64,000 nt of DNA from Amycolatopsis japonica (GTDB lineage: Bacteria > Actinomycetota > Actinomycetes > Mycobacteriales > Pseudonocardiaceae). The stretch covers positions 1 through 64,000 of the forward strand of contig NZ_CP008953.1 in the NCBI RefSeq assembly GCF_000732925.1, in the 5' to 3' direction. The notes below the pieces were generated by a model. The model was not told where the DNA came from. It saw only the letters and a list, made by a program, of their open reading frames with translations, and did not search any database. Positions 28,193 to 36,448 of this stretch are shown here, one piece after another. Position numbers and translations under genes: made by a program. Position 1 is the first letter of the stretch. Every line of letters begins with the position of its first letter.

Positions 28193-29311
28193 GTGGCTGA
28201 GCGGGAAGAGCCGGGCGGGGACCGTCGGCGGTACTCCGAACGACCACCCGGCGGAGGCCGTCCGGCCCCCCGGCGTAGGCCGGAGGACTCAATCCCGCCG
28301 CGTCGCGGCCAGGGAGAAGCGCCGACACCGCGTCGGAGGCCTCAGGACGGCAGGGCGTACGAAGGTCCTCCGCCGCGCCGCCGGAGCGACGCGCCCCCGC
28401 CGCGCCGTCGCCCCATGCCGCCGCCGGGGTCGACCGAAGAGACCGTCATCTTCGAACCGGTCGGCGGTGGCACCGCGACCGAGGAACGTCCGCCGCCGCG
28501 CGAGCTGGGCAAGGGCGGCGTCGCGATCCGGACCGTGGGCGAGCTCCTCATCACCGCCGGCCTGGTGGTGCTGCTGTTCATGGTCTACGAGGTCTACGTG
28601 ACCGACCTGTTCTCCGCGGGCAAACAGTCCGAGGCCAGTTCCGAGCTGGACGGCGAGTGGGGCAAGGACCGGCAGCTGCATCCGGAACTGGTCGACGGGA
28701 AGGCGTTCGCCAGGATCCACATCCCGGTGTTCGGCGCCGACTTCAACTTCACGATCCAGGAAGGCACCACCGAGGCCGCGCTCGAAGTCGGCCCCGGCCA
28801 CTACAAGGGCACCGCGCTGCCGGGCGAACCGGGCAACTTCGCCGTCGCCGGCCACCGCGTCGGCAAGGGCGCGCCGTTCAACGACCTGGACAACCTCAGC
28901 TCCTGCGACCAGATCGTCATCGAGACGCAGACCGACTTCTACATCTACAAGGTGCTGCCGTACAAGGACGAGGTCGAAGGCTGGGCGGAGGGCAAGGGCG
29001 CGCAGCCGAAGTGCAAGAACGTCGGGACGCTGCGCAACCCGAACGCCGCCGACGGCGGGCCCTACGGCGAGACCAACGGCCGCCGTATCGTGTTCCCGAC
29101 CAAGGGCGACACGGTGAACCCGGTGCCGTACAAGGATCCGGAGATCCTCCCGAAGGCCGAGCAGGTCTCGCTGCTCACGCTGACGACGTGTCACCCGCAG
29201 TTCTCGGCGAAGGAACGGCTCATCATCCACGCGGTGCTGGCCCAGCAGGTGCCGAAGAACCAGGTCGGCTCCTACGCCGAACTCCTGCCCAAGATCTCGG
29301 AGGCGCGCTGA
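28193..29311 (+). CDS. Class E sortase
   Basis: A 372-residue membrane-anchored transpeptidase that attaches surface proteins to the cell wall. Residues 1-110 are a cytosolic Arg/Pro-rich tail (about 30% Arg+Pro). One membrane helix (LLITAGLVVLLFMVYEVY) follows near residue 125. The sortase fold has catalytic His in VAGHRVG, Cys in LTLTTCHPQ near residue 333, and Arg/Lys in AKERLI. LTTCHP is the class E type motif. GTG at 28193 with GAGGAG seven bases upstream is chosen. Target motif is probably LAXTG-like (family knowledge); no substrate gene is adjacent. Confidence 0.93.
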   Translation: MAEREEPGGDRRRYSERPPGGGRPAPRRRPEDSIPPRRGQGEAPTPRRRPQDGRAYEGPPPRRRSDAPPPRRRPMPPPGSTEETVIFEPVGGGTATEERPPPRELGKGGVAIRTVGELLITAGLVVLLFMVYEVYVTDLFSAGKQSEASSELDGEWGKDRQLHPELVDGKAFARIHIPVFGADFNFTIQEGTTEAALEVGPGHYKGTALPGEPGNFAVAGHRVGKGAPFNDLDNLSSCDQIVIETQTDFYIYKVLPYKDEVEGWAEGKGAQPKCKNVGTLRNPNAADGGPYGETNGRRIVFPTKGDTVNPVPYKDPEILPKAEQVSLLTLTTCHPQFSAKERLIIHAVLAQQVPKNQVGSYAELLPKISEAR

Positions 29312-29466
29312 TGTACGGCTGGATCTGGCGCAAGCTGCCGGGCCCCTTCGCGGTGAAACTGGCGACGGCGGTCGTGCTGGCGCTCGGGATCGTGGCGCTG
29401 CTGATGTTCGTCGTCTTCCCGTGGCTGGAACCGCGCCTCTGGTTCAACGAAGTGAGCGTCCAGTAG
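29311..29466 (+). CDS. Small membrane protein downstream of sortase E
   Basis: A 51-residue protein beginning MYGWIWRKLPGPFAVKLATA, with a single hydrophobic helix (about 17-38) and a conserved ending WLEPRLWFNEVSVQ. It starts in the TGATG overlap with the sortase stop, so translation is coupled. Proteins of this size and ending recur after sortase E genes in actinobacteria. Function unknown; a helper or assembly factor is possible. Confidence 0.88.
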   Translation: MYGWIWRKLPGPFAVKLATAVVLALGIVALLMFVVFPWLEPRLWFNEVSVQ

Positions 29467-30446
29467 CCGCGCGGTTCGGCGTCTTCCTCGTCTCCGGCCG
29501 GTTTCCCGGCCAGGAGGACGCCGAGGTGCTGCGCCGGTCGGTCGACGCCGCCATCGCCGCGGAGCGGGCCGGATTCGACGACGTGTGGTTCGCCGAGCAC
29601 CACTTCATGCCGTACGGCGTCTGCCCGTCCGCGATCACCCTCGCCGCGCACGTGCTCGGCCGTACCGAGCGGATCGCCGTCGGCACCGCGGTGAGCGTGC
29701 TGTCCGTCGCGCACCCGGTGGCGCTCGCCGAACAGTGGTCGCTGCTCGACGCCGTTTCCGGCGGACGGCTGCGGATCGGCGTCGGCCGCGGCGGGCCGTG
29801 GCAGGACCTCGAGGTGTTCGGCACCGGTGCTTCCCGCTACGAAACGGGATTCGGGGAGAGCCTCGACCTGATGCTCGCGGCGATGACGGCGAAGACGGTC
29901 TCGGCCGACAGCGATCACTTCAAGTTCCGCGAAGTGCCGATGGTGCCGCGGCCGGAACGCGCCCCGCGGCTGGTCGTGGCCTGCGGGGACGCCGGCTCGC
30001 GGGCGGTGCGGCTCGCCGCCGATCGTGGGCTGCCGATGCTGCTCGGGCTGCACACCGACGACGACGGCAAAATCGAAACCCTTGCCGCGTACGGGGATTC
30101 CGCCGCCGAGCACGTGTCGACGGTGATGTGCCAGGTCGGGGACGACGCGCTGGACATCGTGCGGTCCGCGTTGCCGGGTTCCCTGAAAGAGGGCTTCGCC
30201 GGGCACGTCTACCTCGACGGCAAACGGGGCCTGGACAAGGATCCGGTGGCCTATACCGACCGGCTGTGCGAGATGCACCCGATCGGCGGCGTGGAGTACT
30301 GCGTCGACAGGCTGGGAACGAGCATCCGGCGTACCGGGGTCTCCCACGTGATCATGATGGTGGAAGCGTCCGGTACGCCGGAGGGAACACTCGAGAACAT
30401 CGCGCGGATCGGGGAAGAAGTGCTACCCGCGCTGCGTCGCGGCTAG
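29421..30446 (+). CDS. LLM class flavin-dependent oxidoreductase
   Basis: A 341-residue luciferase-like monooxygenase (TIM barrel, FMN or F420). Core motifs are FGVFLVSGRFPGQ, DDVWFAEHHF, RIAVGTAVSVLSVAHPV and GVGRGGPW. The GTG at 29421 overlaps the small membrane protein by 46 bases and gives ~20 extra N-terminal residues; the conserved core begins near ARFGVF. No Shine-Dalgarno is seen, so the true start is uncertain. Substrate unknown. Its stop (CTAG at 30443-30446) is shared with the convergent gene. Confidence 0.88.
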   Translation: MAGTAPLVQRSERPVAARFGVFLVSGRFPGQEDAEVLRRSVDAAIAAERAGFDDVWFAEHHFMPYGVCPSAITLAAHVLGRTERIAVGTAVSVLSVAHPVALAEQWSLLDAVSGGRLRIGVGRGGPWQDLEVFGTGASRYETGFGESLDLMLAAMTAKTVSADSDHFKFREVPMVPRPERAPRLVVACGDAGSRAVRLAADRGLPMLLGLHTDDDGKIETLAAYGDSAAEHVSTVMCQVGDDALDIVRSALPGSLKEGFAGHVYLDGKRGLDKDPVAYTDRLCEMHPIGGVEYCVDRLGTSIRRTGVSHVIMMVEASGTPEGTLENIARIGEEVLPALRRG

Positions 30447-30835
30447 CAGTCGCGCAGTTCCGGGCTCTGGTTCAGCAGCTGGCCGCGGACGGAGACGAAC
30501 GCGCGGTAGCGGTCACTGTCCACTTGGGACTTCTTGAACACGGCGACGCGGTGGCAGTTCTGGAACGCGAGCTTCACGCCGAAGTGTCGTTCCAGGCCGC
30601 CGCGGATGGCGTCCGAGGCCAGCGCCCGCAGCAGCTGACCGCGTTCGGCCTCGCTCGGCGGCGGCGTCTCGTTGTCGGCGAACCCGTCGGCCGCGCCCTC
30701 GGCCTCCGCGATGACACCGGTGATCACGGTCCAGGCGTAGGGCAGGGACTCCCGGACACAGGCGACGAATTCGGCGTCGGAGACCTCCCCGCGCTCGGCC
30801 TTCTCCAGCAGCGCGGGCGATACATCCAGAGACAT
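30443..30835 (-). CDS. SCO5389 family protein
   Basis: A 130-residue soluble protein. The sequence MSLDVSPALLEKAERGE, SLPYAW, FADNETPPPSE, LRALASDAIRGGLERHFG and the ending RGQLLNQSPELRDC match the actinobacterial SCO5389 family closely. Function is unknown. ATG at 30835 has a good GGAGG six bases upstream and is chosen over a longer frame. Its stop overlaps the stop of the LLM oxidoreductase by four bases (CTAG). Confidence 0.9.
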   Translation of the reverse strand: MSLDVSPALLEKAERGEVSDAEFVACVRESLPYAWTVITGVIAEAEGAADGFADNETPPPSEAERGQLLRALASDAIRGGLERHFGVKLAFQNCHRVAVFKKSQVDSDRYRAFVSVRGQLLNQSPELRDC

Positions 30836-30945
30836 CGAACCTCCGAGAGAGACACGGTGAACGTGGGCCATCTACCTGACTACTCACCCGCGGCCCGAGC
30901 CACAAGAGAAAACGATCATCATCACCACTTTGGCGGAAGCCGTCG

Positions 30946-31680
30946 TCACTCCCAGCGAAAGAGCTTCGCCGCCAAGACACAACTGCCCACCGCGAAAGCC
31001 GCCAGTACGGCGAGTTGCAGCGGTTGCGCCCCGGCGCCGGTCCACGCGTCTTCGAGGGCTTTGACGCCCGGCGGGATGTACGCGCCGATGTCGCGGATGG
31101 CCTCCGGGAGCAGGGGACGCGGCAGGTAGACGCCGCCGAGGAACATGATCGGGAGGTAGGCGATCAACGCGATCCCGCTCGCGGCGCGGCTGGTCTTGGC
31201 GACCGAGGCGGCGATCAGGCCGAGCCCGAAGATCGCGGTCGTGCCGAGGAAGAACGTCAACAGGAAGCCGAGCGGGTGACGCGGAGTGGGGACGTCGAAG
31301 ACGACGCCCGCCGTCAGGAGAAGGATGCCGACTCCGCCGATGGTCACGGTGACGTTGATGATCAGCTGCGCCACGAGCAGCTGCGCCGGGTGCACCGGTG
31401 TGGTGGCGAAGCGGCGGAGGATGCCCTGTTCGCGGTAAGTCGCGATGATCCCGGGGATCGCCTGCAGGCCCATCATGGCGATGGTGAGTACCACCATCGA
31501 CGGCACCCAGGCGTCGAGGAAGCGCATGCCCGTCGGTGTCTCGCTGTCCGCGCGAATGGCGGGAATGGCGCCGAGGATGGCCGTGATGGCCGTCGGCAGG
31601 ACGAGCCCGCCGATGACGAAGCCGGGCGTGCGGAGGGCGAGTTTCGTTTCGGTGAGGGTGATCTTGGCGAGCGTGTTCAT
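30946..31680 (-). CDS. ABC-2 type transporter permease
   Basis: A 244-residue permease with about six membrane helices. Segments seen are FVIGGLVLPTAITAILG, VVLTIAMMGLQAIPG, VGILLLTAGVVFDV, FGLGLIAASVAKTS and YLPIMFLGGVYLP. The layout resembles DrrB-type exporters for drugs or lipids. It is downstream of the ATPase gene, 15 bases apart on the minus strand, and forms the membrane half of the pair. Substrate unknown. Confidence 0.92.
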   Translation of the reverse strand: MNTLAKITLTETKLALRTPGFVIGGLVLPTAITAILGAIPAIRADSETPTGMRFLDAWVPSMVVLTIAMMGLQAIPGIIATYREQGILRRFATTPVHPAQLLVAQLIINVTVTIGGVGILLLTAGVVFDVPTPRHPLGFLLTFFLGTTAIFGLGLIAASVAKTSRAASGIALIAYLPIMFLGGVYLPRPLLPEAIRDIGAYIPPGVKALEDAWTGAGAQPLQLAVLAAFAVGSCVLAAKLFRWE

Positions 31681-31695
31681 TCGTCGTCTCCTTGC

Positions 31696-32406
31696 TCAGT
31701 CACGGCCGGTCAGGGTCACGAAGGCTTCGTCCAAAGTGGATTTACCGGCGCGGTCACGGAGTTCGTCCGGGGTGCCGGTGGCGACCACGCGCCCGGCGTC
31801 GAAGATCGCGAGGCGATCGCAAAGGCGTTCGGCCTCGTCCATGAAATGCGTGACGAGCAGGACGGTGACGCCGGTATCGCGCACGGCCTCGACGAGCTTC
31901 CAGGTGTCGCGGCGGGCGTGCGGGTCCAGTCCGGTGGTCAGTTCGTCGAGGACGGCGACCTCGGGGCGGCCGACCAGCGCGAGCGCGATCGAGACGCGCT
32001 GCTTCTGACCACCGGAAAGCTTGCCGAAGTACTTGTCCCGCTGCCCGGTGAGACCGAGCTTCGCGAGCAGGTCGCCGGTGTCGGCGGGGTTCGCGTAGAA
32101 GGAGGCGTAGAGGTCGAGCGCCTCGTGGACCTTGATCTTGTCCGGCAGGCGGCTCTCCTGGAGTTGCGAGCCGAGGCGCTGCCGCAGAGCGGCGTGGTCC
32201 TTGCCCGGGTCGAGGCCGAGGACCGACATGGCGCCGGAGTCCGGCGTGCGCAGTCCCTGGAGGCATTCGACCGTGGTGGTCTTGCCGGCGCCGTTGGTCC
32301 CGAGGATCCCGAAGATCTCGCCTTGTTCCACGTGGAACGAAACGTCGTCGACCGCGACGTGCTCCCCGTACGTCTTGCGGAGGTTGGTGACTTCGATGAT
32401 TGGCAT
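31696..32406 (-). CDS. ABC transporter ATP-binding protein (DrrA-like)
   Basis: A 236-residue ATPase that powers the adjacent permease. Walker A is GTNGAGKTTT near residue 36, signature LSGGQKQRVS near 132, Walker B VAVLDELTTGLDP (D-E with Leu in place of Pro), H-loop THFMDEAE. ATG at 32406 is used; no Shine-Dalgarno is present but CATAAC lies eight bases upstream as a possible -10, suggesting a leaderless mRNA. It diverges from the two-component system, with a dyad between them. Confidence 0.93.
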   Translation of the reverse strand: MPIIEVTNLRKTYGEHVAVDDVSFHVEQGEIFGILGTNGAGKTTTVECLQGLRTPDSGAMSVLGLDPGKDHAALRQRLGSQLQESRLPDKIKVHEALDLYASFYANPADTGDLLAKLGLTGQRDKYFGKLSGGQKQRVSIALALVGRPEVAVLDELTTGLDPHARRDTWKLVEAVRDTGVTVLLVTHFMDEAERLCDRLAIFDAGRVVATGTPDELRDRAGKSTLDEAFVTLTGRD

Positions 32407-32461
32407 GCGAAAAACGTTATGGCGCAACGGACTTGGTCAGAATGGCGCTGAACCCACAGTT

Positions 32462-32483
32462 GGGGTGGGGCTGGACCCACCCC
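32462..32483. promoter_or_regulatory. Perfect 8-bp dyad between ABC and two-component genes
   Basis: GGGGTGGG-GCTGGA-CCCACCCC, a perfect inverted repeat with no T-run, in the 133-bp divergent gap. It is a candidate operator for the LuxR-type response regulator. Confidence 0.45.
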
Positions 32484-32539
32484 GATCGGGGGCCTGCGGT
32501 CACTGTGCTGGGCAGGGGCGGTGGGGAAGACTTCGTCGC

Positions 32540-34315
32540 ATGATCCGCACCTATCTCACCTCCGTGCGCCGGGGCTTCGTGCTCGCGGGCTTGGCGCTGG
32601 TGAGCTGGCTGGACCTGCTGCTCGAACTGGTGGGTTTCTGCCTGCTCTGCGTCGGCCTGGTCTTCGCCTACACACTCGCGCTCGAAGGGACGCGTCCGCG
32701 TGCCGCGCTCACCCGGCGCCTGGCCGGACGCTGGTGCGGGGTCGAGGTCGGGTCGCCCTATCGGCCGGCGCCGCCCGAACCGGAACGTGAGCGCGACGGC
32801 TGGTACCGCGACGGGAACAGCCTGTTCAAGCGGTCGTGGTTCATCAAATGGACCAAACGGTTCGAGTGGATCTCCGACGATCCGGCGACCGGACGCGATC
32901 TCGGCTGGCAGCTGTGGAATCCGTTGGCCGGTCTGGTGCTCGTGCCCGCGGTCCTGCTGGCCGGGCCGCGCGCGCTTCGCCTGTACGGGAAGTGGACGCG
33001 CTGGTGGCTTGGGCCTCGTCCGGCTCGCACCGGCGACGGCTGGATCAAGACGAGGCTGAAAGCGCTCGGTTTCCAGTTGGGGCTGTTCGCGCTTTCCGTC
33101 GCGCAGCTGGGTATGGCGATCCCGACGCTGCTCGTCCTGATCTGGCCGGCGCCGCTGTTCCCGGCGATGGTCGTCGCCGGTCGTTCGGTGACCGACACCC
33201 TGCGCCGCGAGGCCAAGAACTGGACCGGCGTGCGGATCGGTCGGCCGTATCTGCCGGAGCCGCCGTTCCCCGTGCCGCGGGCGGACGGGATGTATCGGTA
33301 CGGACGACAGCTGTACGACACGCCATGGTGGCCGGCCCGGCGCGCGCGTTTGCGCTGGGCGATATCCGACCGCGCGACCTGGCGCGACCTGGCGGCCGCG
33401 GTGGTCAACTCCGTGGTCCTGCTGTTGATGGTGGTGCCGACGGCGGCGCTGGTGTTCGGCGGTCTCTGGGGTGTGGTGGCGCTCTGGGTCTGGCGTCCGT
33501 TCGGGCAAGCGCTCGCGCTGACCCCGGTGGCCCTTGCGGCCTCCGCAGCCGGGCTGGTCCTGACACCCTGGCTCGCCCGTCTGGGAGCACGTTTCGCGAA
33601 GCTGCTTCTCGGTCCGACAGAGGCTTCGCGGCTGGGGCAGCGTGTCGAGCGGTTGAAGCAGACGCGGACCGACGCGTCGGTCGCGCAGGCCGCCGAGCTG
33701 CGGCGTATCGAGCGGGACCTGCACGACGGCGTCCAGTCGCGGCTGGTCGCGATGGGTATGAAGCTGGGCGCGGTCGAAGCGCTGATCGACAGCGACCCGG
33801 CCGCGGCGAAACGGCTGGCCGCCGAGCTACGGCAGACGTCGTCCGAGACGCTGACCGAGCTGCGGTTGCTGGTGCGGGGGATTCACCCGCCGGTGTTGTC
33901 GGAGCGCGGGCTCGGTGACGCGGTGCGGGCGATGGCGCTCGACAGTCCGCTGCGGGCTTCGGTGAACGGCACCCTGCCCCGGCTGGAGCAGCCCGCGGAG
34001 GCGTGCGCGTACTTCGCGGTCAGTGAGTTGCTGGGCAACGCCGCGAAGCACGGTGAGGCGCGGCGAGTATCGATCGAACTGGGTTACGACGACGGTCTGT
34101 TGCGGATCGAAGTGACCGACGACGGCAAGGGCGGCGCGAACGCGGCCAGGGGAAGCGGGATTCGCGGGATCGAACGCAGACTGGGCGCCTTCGACGGTAC
34201 TTTTGCTCTGACCAGCCCGCTCGGCGGGCCGACGAAGGCGATCATGGAGATCCCGTGCCAGCTCGACCCCGATGCGTCGTCGCCGAGGACCAGTACCTCC
34301 TCCGAGACGGCTTGA
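32540..34315 (+). CDS. Sensor histidine kinase with duplicated sensor module
   Basis: A 591-residue membrane kinase of the HisKA_3/NarL-type family. The N-terminal 360 residues contain several membrane helices and two related copies of a Sensor-like module. Copy 1 (about 55-140) has GVEVGSPYRPAPPEP and EWISDDPATGRDLG. Copy 2 (about 218-300) has GVRIGRPYLPEPPFP and RWAISDRATWRDLA. The phospho-acceptor His395 lies in ERDLHDGVQSRL. HATPase boxes are SELLGNAAKH and the GSGIRGIERRL end. It phosphorylates the overlapping LuxR regulator. ATG at 32540 follows GGGGAAGA. Confidence 0.93.
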   Translation: MIRTYLTSVRRGFVLAGLALVSWLDLLLELVGFCLLCVGLVFAYTLALEGTRPRAALTRRLAGRWCGVEVGSPYRPAPPEPERERDGWYRDGNSLFKRSWFIKWTKRFEWISDDPATGRDLGWQLWNPLAGLVLVPAVLLAGPRALRLYGKWTRWWLGPRPARTGDGWIKTRLKALGFQLGLFALSVAQLGMAIPTLLVLIWPAPLFPAMVVAGRSVTDTLRREAKNWTGVRIGRPYLPEPPFPVPRADGMYRYGRQLYDTPWWPARRARLRWAISDRATWRDLAAAVVNSVVLLLMVVPTAALVFGGLWGVVALWVWRPFGQALALTPVALAASAAGLVLTPWLARLGARFAKLLLGPTEASRLGQRVERLKQTRTDASVAQAAELRRIERDLHDGVQSRLVAMGMKLGAVEALIDSDPAAAKRLAAELRQTSSETLTELRLLVRGIHPPVLSERGLGDAVRAMALDSPLRASVNGTLPRLEQPAEACAYFAVSELLGNAAKHGEARRVSIELGYDDGLLRIEVTDDGKGGANAARGSGIRGIERRLGAFDGTFALTSPLGGPTKAIMEIPCQLDPDASSPRTSTSSETA

Positions 34316-34911
34316 CGCATTTGCTGACCGCGCACGGTTTCGACGTCGTCGAGGCGGTGGGCACCGGTCCGGAACTGGAGCGGGCGCTGCGCACGCACCG
34401 GCCCGACGTTTCGGTCGTCGACGTCCGGATGCCGCCGACGCTCACCGACGAGGGACTTCAGGTGTCGCTTGCCGTGCGGCGCGACATCCCAGGGCTGCCG
34501 ATTCTCGTTCTGTCGCAACATGTCGAGCAGCTCTACGCACGGGAACTCCTGGCCGATGGAGCCGGTGCGATCGGATATCTGTTGAAGGACAGGGTCTTCA
34601 ACGCGGACCAGTTCATCGACGCGGTGCGCCGGGTGGCAGGCGGCGGCACCGCGATGGATCCCGAAGTGATCGCGAAACTGGTGGCGGGCAACGCATCCGA
34701 TCCCCTCGCCGCGCTGACCCCGCGCGAACGCGAGGTGCTCGGCTTGATGGCCGAAGGCTGTTCCAACGCCGCCATCGCCGGACGGCTGCACTTCAGCGAA
34801 GGGGCGGTGGGGAAGCACACCGCGAACATCTTCGCGAAACTCGGCATCGTCGCCTCGGACGACACGAACCGCCGCGTTCTCGCGGTCCTCGCTTACCTGG
34901 GAACGCCGTGA
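34255..34911 (+). CDS. LuxR/NarL family response regulator
   Basis: A 218-residue regulator. The receiver domain shows the acidic pair VVAEDQYLLRDG, phospho-acceptor Asp in VSVVDVRMPP (near residue 52), Ser/Lys in VLSQHVE and LLKDRV. The LuxR-type HTH is LTPREREVLGLMAEGCSNAAIA near residue 155-176. GTG at 34255, with GGAG upstream, overlaps the kinase gene by 61 bases, ensuring coupled expression. Targets are unknown; the divergent ABC exporter is a candidate, since such pairs often sense and export the same compound. Confidence 0.95.
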   Translation: MPARPRCVVAEDQYLLRDGLTHLLTAHGFDVVEAVGTGPELERALRTHRPDVSVVDVRMPPTLTDEGLQVSLAVRRDIPGLPILVLSQHVEQLYARELLADGAGAIGYLLKDRVFNADQFIDAVRRVAGGGTAMDPEVIAKLVAGNASDPLAALTPREREVLGLMAEGCSNAAIAGRLHFSEGAVGKHTANIFAKLGIVASDDTNRRVLAVLAYLGTP

Positions 34912-35009
34912 AGGCCTCCTTCCCTACCTTGAATCCGGGCTGCGCGCGCAGCGCGTCCGTTGAGGGCGGCGGCGGGGGCATGGATGGAGTAGGGAAGGAG
35001 GCCTTCACG
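34907..35009. repeat. Composite palindrome with 21-bp perfect arms
   Basis: CGTGAAGGCCTCCTTCCCTAC (34907-34927) and its exact reverse complement (34989-35009), 61 bases apart. Each arm contains a near self-palindrome GAAGGCCTCCTTC. It covers the response regulator stop and ends near the convergent fprA stop. It could act as bidirectional terminator, but the loop is long. Confidence 0.85.
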
Positions 35010-35017
35010 GAACGGGT

Positions 35018-36364
35018 TCAGCCTCGCGAGATGCGGGTCATTTCGTCGCGCTCCACGACCTTGACGCGCTCTCGGCCGTGCGGGACACCCAGCGACTTCT
35101 CGTGGGCGTCGAGCTTGCCCCAGCCTTCCCAGGTGGTGAAGGGAACGCCGCGTTCGGTCAGGAAGCCGAGGATCGCGTCGGGGTCCTCGACGGCCGGGGC
35201 CGTGAGGCTGTCGGCGTCGGCCAGCAGGCTCGCGATGGTTTCGGCCGCGTCGCCCTTGGTGTGGCCGATGAGGCCGACCGGCCCGCGCTTGATCCAGCCG
35301 GTCACGTAGACGCCCGGCACCTGCTCCTCGTCGATGTCCAGCACCCGGCCCGCCGTGTTCGGCACGGTCCCGGTGGTGTGGTCGAACGGGATCTCCGGCA
35401 GATGCGACGACAGGTAGCCCACCGCGCGGTAGACGGCCTGGACGTCCCAGTCGTGGAACTCGCCGGTGCCGCGCACGTTGCCGTCACCGGTCAGTTCGGT
35501 GCGCTCGGTCCGCAGGCCGGTCACCTTGCCGTCTTCGCCGACGATCTCGCACGGCGAGTGCAGGAAGTGCAGGTGCAGCCGCTTCGGCCGGTCGCCCTGG
35601 TCGCGGATCGCCCACTCCTGCAGCGTCTTCACGACCATGTCGATCTGCTTCGACGCCCGCAGCGCGGCGATGCTGCCCTCGTCGAACTCGATGTCCTCGG
35701 GGTTGACGATGACCTCGACGTTCGGCGAGTGGTCCAGCTCGCGCAGCTCCAGCGGCGTGAACTTCGCCTGCGCCGGGCCGCGGCGGCCGAACACGTGCAC
35801 GTCGGTGACCGGGCTGGCCTTCAGCCCCTGGTAGACGTTGTCCGGGATGTCGGTGCTGAGCAGCTCGTCGGCGGTCTTCGCGAGGATCCGCGCCACGTCG
35901 AGCGCCACGTTGCCGACACCCAGGACCGCGACCGAGGTCGCGTTCAGCGGCCAGGTGCGCGGCACGTCCGGGTGCCCGTCGTACCAGGAGACGAAGTCGG
36001 CGGCGCCGTAGCTTCCGTCGAGGTCGATCCCGGGGATGTCGAGCGCGCGGTCGGCCATGGCGCCGGTCGAGAAGATCACGGCGTCGTAGAACTGGCGCAG
36101 GTCGTCGAGCTTCAGGTCGGTCCCGTAGTCGACGTTGCCGAGCAGCCGGATGTTCGGCTTGTCGAGCACCTTGTGCAGGGCGGTGACGATGCCCTTGATC
36201 CGGGGGTGGTCGGGCGCGACGCCGTACCGGATCAGCCCGAACGGCGCCGGCATGCGCTCGAACAGGTCGATCGTCACGTCGGCGTCGGACTTGTCGAGGA
36301 TGTCGGCGGCGTAGATGCCGGCCGGACCGGCACCCACGATGGCTACACGAAGAGAACGGCTCAC
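35018..36364 (-). CDS. fprA: Ferredoxin/adrenodoxin-type NADP+ reductase (FprA family)
   Basis: A 448-residue FAD enzyme that moves electrons between NADPH and ferredoxin (for P450s or iron-sulfur needs). FAD motif VAIVGAGPAGIYAA is at the N-terminus, LFERMPAPFGLIRYGVAPDHP follows, the NADPH motif is VAVLGVGNVALDVARI, and the C-terminal part has VYVTGWIKRGPVGLIGH. Length and motifs match mycobacterial FprA. GTG at 36364 is preferred; GTG at 36373 adds three residues. No Shine-Dalgarno, so the mRNA may be nearly leaderless. An iron-box-like site covers the promoter. Confidence 0.93.
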   Translation of the reverse strand: MSRSLRVAIVGAGPAGIYAADILDKSDADVTIDLFERMPAPFGLIRYGVAPDHPRIKGIVTALHKVLDKPNIRLLGNVDYGTDLKLDDLRQFYDAVIFSTGAMADRALDIPGIDLDGSYGAADFVSWYDGHPDVPRTWPLNATSVAVLGVGNVALDVARILAKTADELLSTDIPDNVYQGLKASPVTDVHVFGRRGPAQAKFTPLELRELDHSPNVEVIVNPEDIEFDEGSIAALRASKQIDMVVKTLQEWAIRDQGDRPKRLHLHFLHSPCEIVGEDGKVTGLRTERTELTGDGNVRGTGEFHDWDVQAVYRAVGYLSSHLPEIPFDHTTGTVPNTAGRVLDIDEEQVPGVYVTGWIKRGPVGLIGHTKGDAAETIASLLADADSLTAPAVEDPDAILGFLTERGVPFTTWEGWGKLDAHEKSLGVPHGRERVKVVERDEMTRISRG

Positions 36365-36374
36365 TCCTACCACG

Positions 36375-36393
36375 GTAAGTTAGGCAGCCCTAA
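36375..36393. promoter_or_regulatory. Iron-box-like palindrome upstream of fprA
   Basis: The 19-mer agrees with the IdeR/DmdR consensus at 14 positions, and its core is GTTAGG-CAGC-CCTAAC (36379-36394). The same dyad with another spacer lies upstream of merR. A repressor bound here would cover the fprA promoter and start. Confidence 0.55.
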
Positions 36394-36448
36394 CAATCAT
36401 TGTGATCTGGCGTACGGTCCACCTGGTGGGAGCCGCTAAGCTGGCTTC

